Assembly (NCBI GenBank): GCA_037952775.1
Contig: JBANAY010000003.1
Span: 19,716,001-19,780,000 of the forward strand
Direction of reading: 5' to 3'
Length of the DNA stretch: 64,000 nucleotides
Source: Clonostachys chloroleuca
Lineage: Eukaryota; Ascomycota; Sordariomycetes; Hypocreales; Bionectriaceae
In this document: positions 20,761 through 34,448 of the stretch, in pieces
How the letters are laid out: each line of letters starts with the position of its first letter
Position numbering within the stretch: position 1 is the first letter of the stretch
Notes under the pieces: model-generated
What the model was told of the DNA's origin: nothing
Seen by the model: the letters and a program-made list of their open reading frames with translations, nothing else
Databases searched by the model: none
Program-made: the position numbers and the translations under genes

Positions 20761-23700
20761 TTTTAAAGTAATTATTTAAAGAGTACTTATAATTATAATA
20801 CTTATATTAAATCTAGCTACTATACTATAGACTTCTAATATAAGGCTGCTTCTTATAATATATTTATACTTTATTAATAACTAGTATATAATATTCCCAG
20901 TTAGTTAGAATATAGACTTCTAGCTCTTAATCCTTATCTCTATTCTAAGTATAATTATAAAGCTAATTTAGGAACTTATATCTTTATTATTAGTAAGAGA
21001 TTTATCTATAAAGATATATAGCTTCAGGTTATATAGGTTAAGTAGTATAAATTTCAGTCTATAGTTATAGTTCTTAATTTACTATATAAGTCTTTTATTT
21101 AACTTCTTAATATTATCTTTTAATAAGTTCTATTATAATTATACTACTATAGATAAATTATATAAAGCTTCTAGTTATATAATACTTATAATCTATATAC
21201 TATATACTCTTTAGGCTTTATAGCTCTCTATATCTATAGCTTTCTAGAGTATATTAGCTTAGCTCTTTTAAAGGAACTTAATTATTATACTATAGAGGGA
21301 TATTTTTCCTCTATTAAATTTAAGGTTTATTTCCTTAGAAAGCTTAACTCTAGCTTTTACCTTAAACTTAGCCTCTTTTAACTAATATTCTTCTTCTATA
21401 GTAAATATCTTATTAAATAATCTGAGTATATTATTAGTTTATATTCTAATAATTCTAAAACTAAGTATATTACTTCCTATAATTAGGAGGTATAGATTAA
21501 AGCTAGAGATTACTATCTTTATATATATTATAAAGTACTTATAATATATAGTATACTAATATATACTAGACTCAGTAATCCTATATAGCAGCTTTATAAT
21601 TTTTATAACTATTCCTTATAGATAGCTTTACTTAAGATCTTTTAAGAGTATTATATAAATTATATATTATAGTATTAACTTAGACTATAGATAAGCTTAT
21701 ATAATATTTCTATCTATTAGAATATAAGTTTCTACTACTAGTAGTAATAGTATTAGTATAAGGATAAGCTATTAGCTATAGTATTAGATTATTAGTAACT
21801 ATATAAGAACTATCTTCTTACTAGTATTATTATATCCTTATATAACTAGATAGAATTTCTTATATAGATATATATTCTATCCTTTTATTTTATTAATAAT
21901 ATATACTTTAAATAGTTAACTGCTTTTAATATTATAATTAAACTATATAAACTTAAATATACCTACTTTAATAAGTTAGTTAATTTCAGCTATTATAAAG
22001 GCCTTAAATAGAGTACCCAGGGTTATAATAACTCCTTTCTTTTAAAGTTTCTTAGCTAGCTTAAGGATATCTTACTCCTTATATATTATATAGTTAGTAT
22101 ATAGTCTAACTAGTTATACTATATATTATATATATACTTTTAGTTTATTCTTTAAGCTTATTAGTTATCCCCTTCTTTATAATAGTTTACTTATTATAAG
22201 TAGTAAAGGGTCTTTTAGATATATTACTAGGCTAGTACTCTCTTAGGCTAGATTTTTAGTCTATTTATCTCTATAGTATAGCTTTATATATATAGACTAA
22301 AAGATTTTTAGTTTATTATATATTTTAATTATAATATTATAGGAGTTATTTAATAAAAGTCTATATAGCCTAAACTACCTTTTATTCTCTCTCTATACTA
22401 TAATCTTACTTAGGAATAGGAGTTTAAGAAGTTCTATTAGATTAGAGCTATTATATATAGCCAGTATAAGTATAGTTCTCTCTTTAGTATATAGTTCCCT
22501 TAAAGCTTTTATTATAAGGTTAACTACTTATACTCTTTAAATTATAAATTATAATAGGGGAGAGAATATAATAACTCTTAGATATACTCTAAATATAAGA
22601 AGTATTAGTATAAAACTATTAGGCCCTACTATATTATTAACTACTTTAACTACTACTTATAATATTAATTCCTTTAAGATTATCTCCTTAAGTTCTTTAT
22701 ATAAGATATTAAATATATATTATAGCAGTCTATAATATCTCTTAATCTTACTAATTAACTAATAGGCCTTAATTAGTATTTACTTATACTTAGAACTAAT
22801 AATCCTTATATTTATATAAAATTAGTTACTTATAAATTAGGTTCCTATATTATATATAATACAATCTAATAGTCCTAGATATATATTTAGCTGGATTCTT
22901 TTTAATACTTTCTATATAGTATCTACTAAGATATCTATAAAGAAGATTATATTTTAGAATATAGTTACTATATAGATAATATATAAAACTAGTTCTTAAT
23001 CCAGCAGATATATAATATTAACTATAATCTTATAGTTAAAGTTAAGATTATCTTATAATCTGAATTTAAAGTATTTTAGAGCTAGACTATAGGTCTAGTA
23101 TTAGTAGCAGAAGTATTTAATCTTTTTTATTACTTCTCTATCTATATCCTTATAGCCTGCTCTTTCTAAGAGCCTATATAGCCTTTCTACTAATAGGTAA
23201 CTAAAGTAGTAATAGAGTTATTTTAGCTCTGGTTCTATTAAGTAGGCTATATTAGCTATTAGTATATATTTAGGAAAGAACTATATATAGCTCTATTTCC
23301 TTATAGTTAGAGTAGAAAGGCTATCTATAGTTCTAACTACTTTATTAGTTATATTCCTAAACTTAATATTCAGATAATCTATATCTTAAAGGTATATTAG
23401 AAAAGAGATCTCTAAGTTTATTATATAAAATATAATAGGTCTGAATAGAGTCTATAATTTTATTATACTAAGTAACTCTATAAGCCCCTTTCTAAACTTA
23501 ATACTCTTTATATTAGCTATAGTATCTAGTTTAATTAATAGATTAATTTATTTAAGTACTTTAAATTATAGTTTATCTATAGTTAAGATTAATAAGGTAT
23601 CTATATTTAGTATAATCCTCTGGAATTATATTATATATCTTTCCTTAATAATAAATTATAAGGGATTTTATAGCTTTCTCTTAATCTTCTCTCTAGAGAG

Positions 23701-26003
23701 TAAGTACTAGAATACTTTATTAAATAGATATTATATTAGGTATTATTTATTACTGCTTATATATTAGTCTTCCTTATCTAGATTATTATAGTTATTAGGG
23801 TCTCTATAGTCTACTATTTTAAACTAGTTATTAACCCCTTCTTAGTTTTAAATCTACTATTTAAATTCTTCTAGTATATTATCTTCTTCTACTTTCTCTT
23901 CTACTTTAAGAAACTTAGTTATAAATTAGTAATATAATTCAGATCTTTTCTATAGATAGTTTATAGACTAATAACTAGGTTTATTATAAATAAAGTAGTA
24001 CTCTCTCTAGCTATTCCTCTATAGTTCTTAGTTCTAGCTAATAAAGCTTCTATTAAATAGTCTGCTCTATATATTTTAAATATAATAAAGCTACTATTAT
24101 ATTCTGTTTAGTAGCTTCTAGATATATTAATATTACTAGTTAATAAGATATATATTTCTTATTATATCCTAGGCTACTAAGATTATTAGACTTTATTCTA
24201 ACTATTTTAATAAGTTTATTTTTAATACTAATATAAAATATTATATTAGAGCTTTAGTATTTATATACTCTTTTTAGAGTACTATTTCTAGTTCCTTTAA
24301 ACCTCTATATACTCTTACTATTATAGCTTATAGGTTATTATCCTCTATATAAGTATCTCTAAGTACTTTCTATACTCTTATCAGGGTAGTAAAGACTTTT
24401 TATAGTATCTAATATACTATAAAGTTCTTATATTCTCTATTTACCTATATTAAAGTAATACTAGTTTAAGTCTAGTTATAATAATACTACTATTTATTAA
24501 TAGTATTATTAAAGTATTATTTTAGTTTAAGATATATCTCTCTAAAGGTATATTCTTCTTTAATATATTAGAACTAGAAATCCTATATATTCCCTTTAAG
24601 GATTTAGAAGAGAATAGTTTTAAATCTATTTAGCTATATATTATAGGATTTATAAGTATTTAGTATTATCCTGATTTTAATATTAAGTATATTATATAGT
24701 TCCCTGCTGAATAAATACTCTTTTATATTATATAGCTTCTAGAAGGCTATAAGTTCTTATATAGCTATTATACTTATTCTAAAGCTTTACTTAGGTAGGA
24801 GGTTATAGTACAGGTTATATAACTTATATATATAGCCTCCTGATTCTTATCTTAGAACTAGATTCCTAGGAGGTATAGATACTTATTAGATTAACTCCTT
24901 ATTTCTCTTAGGTATTTTTATCTTATCTACTTTAATTATATAGGTTATACTTCTTTCTTAGGGTATTTATAGTATTAGTACTATATATCCTTAAGACTTC
25001 TAGTATTACTCCTATAATTAGAATACTTAGGAGTTTAGATTAAAAGTATTTATAAGAAACTATTAATTATTTAGCTATTCTAATAAGTTCTCTAGCTCCT
25101 ATATATTATTAAGAGCTACTTTAGATATATTATTTATAGGACTAGTATATATACTACTATATTATAAGATATATTTTAACTCCTTAGTAATACTATTATT
25201 TAGGAATATAAACTTTTCTATTAATTAGTCTCTAAAGTTATATATAAACTTACCTAGTAAGTTATTACTATATAGTCTAGTATATTTATAGTAGTATATA
25301 TAATATACTATATATATATTAGTAAGTTCTTAGGTAGTTATCTAGACTGCTAAGATTAGATAGTTTATCTAGTTAATATTATTTATATAGATCTTTATTA
25401 GCCTAATTATATTAAAAATCTCTTCTACTTTATTATAATTAAAGGGGGTTAATATAGATATAGTTTATACTAGTAGTACTATTATACTTACTCAGGAGGT
25501 AGGTTCTAAAGTATATATATATTTTTATAATAGGGGAGTATAGGGTTTTACTCTTTTTTAAAGAATTAGGATCTCTATTTAGAAGAATTCTAGTAGGTTA
25601 TAGGAAATAGAGTAATAGTAAGGGAGAAGTATAAGGGATTATCTTATTTCCTTCTAGAGTTAGGAAAGGGAGAGTATTCTATAAGGGTAAACTCTTAAGA
25701 TTAAGTAATTAGAAAAAGAAGTAATCTTATTAATTACTTCTATTTATATTAATAGAGAGATATATATAATATAATACTCTTTAGAGGTATTTCTAGTACT
25801 AATAGTATTATTAGAGGAATAAATAATCTCTAAAGTAATTATTTAGAGTATATAAAAAATAATAGTATTATTATATTATATATTATATATAGTTCTATAG
25901 TATAGGACTAGTACTTATAGAAAGACTATACTTCCCTAAGTACTTAGGAAATTCTATCTCTTCTTCTTTACTAATCTATAGCTACTATATAACTACTAAT
26001 TAG

Positions 26004-26192
26004 TATTAGAAGGCTTTTCTAAAGTATATACTATAGAGTAAATAGGTTAAAAGTAATTAATTAAGTTACTATTCTAACTATAGAAGTAAACTAGTTATAA
26101 ATATAGTTCTAGAGTAGTCCTAACTAAGTAAACTATTCTACTTCTAGCTTCTAGCTAGTAACTACTAGTTAGTAGTATTTAGTATACTAATA
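26004..26192 (-). repeat. 5' LTR of the copia element (189 bp)
   Basis: Direct repeat of 18573-18761 with the same length and ends. It is followed by the second AAAAT copy and then nine bases of G3 before the next insertion. Confidence 0.88.
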
Positions 26193-26206
26193 AAAATAGT
26201 ATTTAA

Positions 26207-26422
26207 TATTAGTAGTTAACTAACAGATTACCTGATAAAGTATATAACCAGAGGTCTAACCCTGCGCCTTATCCCTTAGAAGGGTATTACAGGAGAAAAT
26301 AGAGAGCTTCAGTAATTAATATAACTATAAGGAGACCCCTAATAGTAGATTAGACTACTGCTAGGCTCCTATAATATACTTATAACCCCTTTACTCCCTT
26401 AAACTAACCCTTACCTCTAATA
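26207..26422 (+). repeat. 5' LTR of element D (216 bp)
   Basis: Starts TATTAGTAGTTAAC and ends CTCTAATA, most simply from TGTTAG...CTAACA by C-to-T and G-to-A changes, giving inverted TGTTAG ends. It contains the distinctive block ATAAGGAGACCCCTAATAG shared with the right copy. Confidence 0.85.
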
Positions 26423-27014
26423 TATTAATTACTCTACCTACTATAATAGAAAAGGACTATTAAGGTATATAAGTATATAAGGCTATAACTAGTAACTCTA
26501 TAATATTTAACCAGTAACCTACTAGCTATAGGTTAAAAAAGCCTTTATTAACCTTAGAATATAGAGAGATAAGATCCTATAATAAAACAGCTGATCTATA
26601 AGCTTTAGAGAGACTATAAGCTAACTAGTAAGCTTATTATAGCTTAGTAGTAAATTAAAGATATATAGTATAAAGAGATTAATAAAGAAGATAAAGGAGA
26701 ATAAAAGTATATAAAAGAGAGGATAACCTTCTTATATACCTAAGTAGTAAGCCTATAAGTAAGTTATAAAATACCTATATATACCTTACTAGTAACCCTC
26801 TAGGGTATTATATATTAGCAGGATATAGGCCTATAGAGATAACTACTATTAAACCTATAAGCCTATAAACCTATAAGTACTAAAGTAAATAATAAGTCTA
26901 TATCTATAAGGTTAAGAGCAGAAGATTATATATATATTACTTATAAGTCTATAGTAGTTCTTAAGGGAATAAGTAGTACTATAAGGAGTAAGAATAGTAA
27001 AGGAAGAGATCTCT

Positions 27015-27389
27015 TGTGACGGTTGGATGACTTACACTGGACGGGGTCTAGGGTAGGTCAGGGTTGAACTAATTAGAGTATTATTCTGAGTAGCGCGATC
27101 AGGTTATCTTAGGCTGTATAATACAGGTTACTGTTAATATATGAGTATTATAGAGCTAGTAATAATAGATATATAGATAATATTATTAATAACTGTCTGA
27201 AAGAGTATTCTATCTAGTAAAATAAATATATATATATACTAGGGGCTTATAATAGCTTACTAGTAATCCAGAGTAAGTTTATCTAAGGATTATTCAGGCT
27301 TACTGATAATCCGGAGTAATCTATCTCTTATTAGTAAGAAAAGTAGGGTATACTATATAATACAGTAGGTATATACTTTGTTCGTAATA
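27015..27389 (-). repeat. 3' LTR of G2 (375 bp)
   Basis: Plus-strand start TGTGACGGTTGG after TCTCT, end TTCGTAATA before the polypurine tract. Equal in length to 34074-34448 and differing only by transitions. Confidence 0.92.
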
Positions 27390-27720
27390 TATTACTCCCT
27401 CCCCGTTGGTTTTATCCTTAAGACCAGTTTTCGCAGCTAATACTTAGTATATAATTTCTTTATCCTTAATTATTCTGTATATCGCTAACTATATTATAGT
27501 CTTTATCTAAGAAATTATAGTAGTATAAATATCTTATATCCCTAATTAAAGAGATAGGTATTAAAACTATACCTTGCTTAAATTATTTTAAGTATAAGAA
27601 GGTATATTATATAATTAAAGCTTCTTCTTGCTATAGGGAGTATATAAAGCTAGGTTGATCTTATAATAGTATTAAGGTAGTATCTTAGTATATATAATTT
27701 TATTCTTTATATTTCTGATT

Positions 27721-28098
27721 CCTGCTAATTTGTATATAATAAAATATTTAGTTACTGAAGAGCAGTATCTAGAGAATAAATTAGCTTTATCTGAGTTAGC
27801 TCTCCAGGAGGTCTTGGCGAAGGTTTCTTACCTTTATTATTAGTATTAGGTAGCTCGGGAGAAATCCTAGTGTTTATTTTATTATAGGGTATATAATTTG
27901 GATAAACAGAATAGTATTTATACTTAGGAGGAGGTGATTTTGGAGGAGTAATAGGCTGTTGGTATAGTATAGTCCCTTAGTACTGTAGGGATTATTGATT
28001 AGACTTTAATTCTTCCTGACTTTTCTGATCCTTCCTTTTTCCCTGATATTACTAGTAGAACTATTAGATAAGCTTCTAGCAGTTCTTCAGGTACTTAG
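27721..28098 (+). pseudogene. Antisense ORF relic between pol end and 3' LTR of G2
   Basis: Plus-strand frame of about 120 codons reading VTEEQYLENKLALSELALQE, VLAKVSYLYY, VAREKS, VYNLDKQNS, EEVILEE and later TLILPDFSDPSFFPDITS, interrupted only by TAG/TAA. The Leu-rich heptads followed by a basic RLRKQ-like and RG-x-x-NLDE-like part resemble a coiled-coil family of small fungal hypothetical proteins often annotated beside transposons. It overlaps the end of pol in antisense by a few dozen bases. A similar frame exists in G4 at 40107. Function unknown; family assignment is from memory of the pattern. Confidence 0.5.
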
Positions 28099-31000
28099 TA
28101 GGTTCCCAGATATTATCTTTATTAGTATATCCCTTCTATTTAATAAAGTAGAATATTTATCTATTTCTAACTTCTTTCTTTAGTATTTTTTCTAGTTTAT
28201 ATTCTTCTTTATAGATCTTAATCAGATAGTCTTAATCCAGAGTATTTTCTAGTGCTTTTTTAAGTAATAAGATATAAAAAACTGGGTAGATATATATTAT
28301 ATCTAGTAGTAATAGTTTATAGTTAGTATCTGATTTTTTATTCTTAATTTTAAATAGTCTAAGTTTTTTATAATCTAATTTATTACTTAGTTATATTATT
28401 ATAATATTTTTATAAAGTAGGTAGACTTTATCTCCCTCCTTTAAGATTAGTCCCTTTAATCTTATTTTATTATAGTATTTCTTTATTCTTTCTTAGATAA
28501 ATTCTAATTCTATCTTTATTTCTGTATATAATAAGTATAATATTTCCTTTGTAAGTATAGTAGTAGATATATCTGGTCTATTAAGTATTTATTAGTTCTG
28601 GAATTCTAGTTTATAGCTATAGTTTATATATATAGGTATAAGCTGGGTAGATTCTTATACTGAGCTATTATATATAATCTGTACTGTAGGTAATAGTTAT
28701 ATCTAATTATCTTATTTATAATTAATATATACTTATAAGTATTATTCTAGCGTTTAGTTTAAATATTCTGTTTATCTATTGCTCTAGGGATAGTAAGCTA
28801 TTAAAAGCTTATACTTAGTACCTATTTATACTATAAGGGATTATTAAAATTTAGAGGTAAAAGTTATTCCTCTATCTGAGATTATTTCTTTAGATAGCCT
28901 ATAGTAACTAACTATATATTATAGGAATTAATATATAAGATCTTCTATAGAGCTTACTTTCTTATATAGAATAAAATACTTATACTTTATAAGTCTATTA
29001 ATAATAACTAAGATACTATTATACTATATTCTTATTATAGGTTCTATTAATAATAGTAGCTTAATAATATAGTTAAAGGATATTAATTACTATAGTTATT
29101 CTGATACTAAAACTAGTTTAAGTTCTCTGTATAGTTTGTATCTTACAGATTTAATTTATATATAAGTATTATATTCTGAAACTACAGTTTATATATCTTT
29201 TTATAGACCAGGGTAATTATAATATTATCTTATTCTATTAAATATTTTCTTAACTCCTTAATATCCTAAGAGCAGGTACTTATAAATTTCTTTAATAAGT
29301 ACTATTCTTATATCTTATTATAGTATTTTTATATCTAGTATAGTATCTATCTGGATTTTAGTATATACTGTTTTTTTTAATATAGTACCTAGAGTTTATT
29401 ATACTAGATATTCTTTATTATTTATTAAAAATAGTTATCTACTAGTTTTCAGGATTATTTATTTATATTTAGGTTTCCAGCTGAGGGTATTAGCTCATCT
29501 GTTTTCTAATCCTTTTCGATATATAATTTTATAGTTAAACTTAGATAAGTATTCAGTATAGTATATTTACTGTCTATTAAGTTATTAAGTTATAGCGAAA
29601 TACTGAATATTCTTATAGTCTGTATATATCTTAACCTTATATTATATTCCCAGGCAGTAATATTCGAATTCTTCGAATATATATATAATAGCTATAAATT
29701 CCTTATTATAGATAGGGTAGTTAAGTTCTATACTATATAGTTTCTTCGAGTAGAATACTACAGGGTATAGTCTCCCTTTATTATCCCTTTAGCTGATTTA
29801 TATACTAATTATAAAATCTGAAGTATTAGTTTTAAGTTCTACTTCTTTATTTAGGTTGAATATCTATAGTACAGGTTTATAGGTTATATAATTCTTAATA
29901 TTATTAAAGGTATCTTAATATTTTAAATTCTATTAAAATTCTTTTTCTTTCTTTATTAGATTATATAGTAGTATAGTAATCTTTCTATAGTCTTTAATAA
30001 ATTATTAGTAGTAATTAGTAAATCCGAGGAAGGCTTATACTTTTTTAATATTTATTAATTCCTCCTATTTGGAAACTATAGTAATTTTACTTTTCTCTAT
30101 TTATATTTTATTAGGTTGAATAGTATATTCTAGGAAGTTAACTTCCTTAATATAAAACTGGCTTTTCTCAGGTTCTACTAGGAGATTTATATCCTCTAGT
30201 TTCTTTAGGACCTTATATATATATTCCTTATATATATCCAGATTATCTGAGAATATTAAAATATTATTAAGATATATAACTATAAAGATATTAAGATACT
30301 CCCGGAGTACTTAATTAATTATTTACTAGAATATTACAGGTATATTTATTAGTCTGAAGGGTATAATAAGGTACTTATATAAGCTAAACTTTATTCTAAA
30401 TACTATTTTCTATTTATCTCCTTCTTTAATTTATATTAAGTTATAAGCTCCCTTTAGATCTAATATAGTAAACTACTGTTTACCCTGTAACCGGTCTCTG
30501 AGTTCTATAATTAGCAGTAAGGGTATCCTGTCCTTATATATAATCTTATTTAGCTAGCAATAGTTAATAACTAAACAGAGTTTATTATTTTTCTTCAGTA
30601 TAAATATTATAGGGTATCCTGCGGATAAAGTTAATAATTATATATACCCTTTTGCTAATATATTATTAATATATTTATAGAGCATCTGTAACTAAGGTTC
30701 TATAAGGTTATAAAGTTTATAAAAGGCTGGTTCTCCTCTATTAATAATAGAGATTTTATAATCCTATTAGCTATACTATAGTAATCCAGTTTCTAGGGTT
30801 TCCTTAAATAGCTTATTATATTTTCAGTATTCCTTTGGGATATAGTCTAGTCTTCTCTTTTTAAGGTATTCTTCTTTATCTTTTTATAGTTATTCTTTTC
30901 TAGCTTACTTATACTATAGATTGAACTTAATATTATAATTATATTTTTATTAATTTATTATATATATCTAATTAATAAAGTCTATTTCTGGGGGTTATTC

Positions 31001-34000
31001 TAATTTTTATATTTAGCCTAAGATTTATTTTATTTATTATAATTCTTAGCAGGATAGATTCTTTAGTATACTAGGTTATAGTGCTATTAAGGCTGTAACT
31101 ACTATATCTACTTATTATTATGAGTTATTATATTAGTTTTTTATAGTAGTACTTTTAGTTATTAAGGAATTATTATATTCTTTTAATATCTAATAAAATT
31201 TCAGTTTTTATTAATCCTAATATAGGTTTATAAGAGTATCCCTCTACTCTATATAGCTAGTAAATCAGTCTATTAGTAGGTTTATATCTTATAGCTATAG
31301 TAATCCTAATATAATATTATAGGAATTTAATAGTACTAAGTTATATATAATATTAAATTCTTTCCTTTAGATTTTAGTTATAAGGTAATTAGTCTCAGAG
31401 TTAATAATTCTATTATTATACTTAAATAATATTCTATCCGGAGTTATAATATTATAGAACTTCTTCTTTATCCTCTATAGTAAGTAGAGTTAGTTAATTA
31501 CCGCTAGTAAGATATAGTTATATAATACTCTATAGTCTATCTATACTATAAGCTAGTATCCCTTAATCTTAATATCTATAATAATATTAATTAAATTTCC
31601 TCCCTCTATAGCTCCTAGGGTCTTCTAATTTAATATTATTTTACTGTACTATAGCCCTATTACAGATAGTTTATATTATTTTTTACCTAGTTAATTTATT
31701 ATTTAAGCTGTTCTTACTTTTCTTTATTCTTAGGTACCTATTTTAGGATATCTATAAGAGTTCTTAGTTTATCTATAGAACTAGGAATAAATTATTTATA
31801 TTTCTTTTTCTAATTATTCAGTTCGTTAATTAGTATAGATATCCTATTATTAGAGTAGGCTTTATCCTATTCTTTTTTATTAGTAGAGGTAATTTCCTAT
31901 TCCTCTGTATTACTACTTTCTCTACTATCTATTAGAGATAGTATACCTTATTCACAGTATTACTTTATTTCTTCTTCCTATAGCTAGTACTATTATAGAT
32001 ATATCTTAGCAGGATTTATATTATTATTACTATATTTAGCTAGTTCTAGTACTATTATTTTAGCTTCCAGATAGTTCCTATATTTCCAGTTATAGTATTA
32101 TTTAATTTAACTATTATATTTAGCTATTACTTAATCTTTAAGGTCCTTATTCTTATACTATAATTTGATTTTAGCCTTTTTATAAACCTTATACCTTAGT
32201 TCAGTATATAATTCTGCTAGTAGTTTACTATAAGTATATTCTTCAGGGTATTTTTCTAAGTCTTTCTTAAAGATAGTATATTATTTTATACCCTATTATT
32301 AGTATATAAATTATTATATCTATTCTATAGTATATTTATCAGGTATTCTTCTATTAGGGTATAGAAAGAAATTATTCTTAGCTTTCTCTATCTAATATAC
32401 TTAGTATTAATTATTATAGCAGGTTATCTATAATTCCAGAGGGTAGTTATATATCTATATTATCTTTATACAGGTCGGTATCTTATATATACTATTACTA
32501 AGCTATATAGTACTAATAGTATTATTCCTAAAAATAACTAGTTCTTCTGATATATCTGGATATTATTCCTATATCCTTTCTTAATAATATATATAGAGTT
32601 TACTATATTCAGCTTTAATTTCTATCCTTATCTACTAATATTATTCTTTCTTAGTAGAGTTCTGTAGAATAACTCTGTTAGTATAGTAGAATATATATTT
32701 ATATTTAGTAGGTAGTCTAAATCCTAGAACCAGTTCCCCTTATTTAAGCTTTTCCTTAAGCTTTTAGAAAATCTGCTAGATTTCTTCTTATTATTTCCTA
32801 GCTATACTGAGTTTTATATATTCCTCAGGTTCTAGTACTTCTTAGAAAATAGATATATCTCTTAAAGGATACTTAGGAATTATAATAGTTATAGGAATTT
32901 CTTTGATTTTATATATTATTCCTAAAACTTTAGTATTAGTTTTCCTAATTACTTCTAATTACTTTTTACTATCTTTAGCAGGTTTCTAATCTTTCTTCTT
33001 ATCTTTCTTAGGTTCTGGATATTAGGGTAAAATATATCTAACCTTATTATAGTTATAGTATTTATATTTTTCTATAGCTCCTAGCTCTATAGGACCTATA
33101 TATATCCCAGAGACTGCAATATATTATTATTATAGTTTCCTAGTATTAGCAGAGTAATTCGTTTTCTTACTACAGGTTTACTACTAGTACTATTAGTTAT
33201 TAATTCTTATAGCTATAGTTATATATTTATAAATACTTACTAGCCGGTCTTCCTTATAAAGTTCCTTTTATACTTCTTCTTTTAGTCTGTCAAAGTAATA
33301 AAATATAGCTTATTCCTTATCCTATCCAGTCTTAGCTAAGAGCTAGAGGTACCTAGTACTGAAAGTTATATATAATCCTTTCTGAGAGAGCAGATTAATA
33401 TTATATTCCGCCTTATATTTCTTATCCTGGATTCTAAAGGTTTATTAAAGGACTTCTATAAAGTAGTTGAAACTTATTATAATATTAATAGTTTATTAGT
33501 CTTCTTATCTACTGAGGTATCTCCTTATAATAGGTTCGAACTAATTAAGTATACCTCCCTTAAGTTATAAGTAGGTATATATAACCTTCCTTTCCTCTGT
33601 TCTAAGGGTAATAGGGAAGTAATTAAAATATATTTAGAGTTAAGTTATAAATCCCTGAAGTTAGTTCTGTATTCTATTAAATATCTTAGGTAGTAGTAGC
33701 TTAAGTAGTTATTCTGGCTCTCTTCCTTAAACAGCAGTTACAGCTTAAGTCTGGAGGTTGGTATATATAGCAGCTTATTATGCTATAAGGGCTATTGTAT
33801 TAGCTAACTCTTGGTAAGTGTCCGCAAGGTATGCGTTAAGCTAGTTAACTTGATCTCGTAAGAGCTATATATCTTCAGTATAGTTATCATTATCGCTACT
33901 ATTATCGCTGTCCTTATCTATAGTATTATCCTCGATAGTTAGAGCAGGTGGGTTATTATTAGCAGCAGGAGTATACTATTACTAGGTTTAGGGTACTGCA

Positions 34001-34073
34001 GCAGCTATAATATCTTCTTTATTATTATACAGCGATTAAGACAAGGTAATCAGCTGAATAAGAGTTATTAATA
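28050..34073 (-). pseudogene. gag-pol of G2, RIP-inactivated, with C-terminal chromodomain
   Basis: No open frame longer than a few dozen codons survives, but order and motifs are those of a chromovirus. The pol end reads KEEYKLEKILKKEVRNRQ, then IFYFIK-x-KGYTNKDNIWEP and KYLKNC, where an interruption marks Gln or Trp codons; the family reads EVE-x-IL...YLVKWKGY...NTWEP-x-x-L-x-N. Chromodomains recognise methylated histone H3K9 and guide insertion into heterochromatin, which fits an element found inside an older RIP-mutated block. Confidence 0.85.
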
Positions 34074-34448
34074 TATAACAGTTAGATAACTTATACTAGA
34101 CAGGGTCTAGGGTAGGTCGGGGTTAAACTAATCAGAGTATTATTCTAAGTAGTGTAATTAGGTTGTCTTAGGCTGTATAATATAGATTACTATTAATATA
34201 TAAGTATTATAGAGCTAGTAATAATAGATATATAGATAATATTATTAATAACTGTCTGAAAGAGTGTTCTATCTAGTAAAATAAATATATATATATACTA
34301 GGGGCTTACGATAGCTTACTGGTAATCTAGAGTAAGTTTATCTGAGGATTATTCAGGCTTACTGATGATCCGGAGTAATCTATCTCTTATTAGTAAGAAA
34401 AGTAGGGTATACTACGTGATACGGTAGGTATATGCTTTGTTCGTAATA
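34074..34448 (-). repeat. 5' LTR of G2 (375 bp)
   Basis: Minus-strand 5' LTR; its gag-side end reads TATAACAG on the plus strand, where the other LTR keeps TGTGACGG, a direct example of RIP on LTR ends. The outer end is TTCGTAATA followed by TCTCT. Confidence 0.92.

Larger units (their letters stand above)
18573..26192 (-). mobile_element. Ty1/copia retrotransposon, complete but RIP-inactivated
   Basis: Bounded by two 189-bp LTRs and flanked by AAAAT at 18568-18572 and 26193-26197, inside RT of G3. Polarity is minus: the RNase H end is near 20535-20760 on the minus strand, reading YKYLIKL, TIEKRLIINIIAL and ENNLVDILIKGKPN, which follows the copia pattern ...EKRLMIDI-x-AL...E(D/N)N-x-x-D-x-(L/M)TK. 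Integrase, RT and gag should lie rightwards to 26.0 kb but are too degraded for me to place. Between the pol end and the left (3') LTR is an unusual 1.7-kb region with a plus-strand frame. Confidence 0.88.
27015..34448 (-). mobile_element. Complete chromovirus-type Ty3/gypsy element G2
   Basis: Two 375-bp LTRs and a TCTCT target duplication (27010-27014, 34449-34453). On the minus strand from right to left: gag (about 33.3-34.0 kb), protease (about 31.5 kb), RT with Y-L-N-N-I-L-I-F near 30270 (from YLDD), RNase H with KIYTDYKN near 29590-29620, integrase, and a chromodomain near 28060-28230. It is inserted in element D. RIP is heavier than in G1 and lighter than in G3/G4. The polypurine tract beside the 3' LTR, GGGGAGGGAG on the minus strand (27394-27406), is intact. 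Confidence 0.93.
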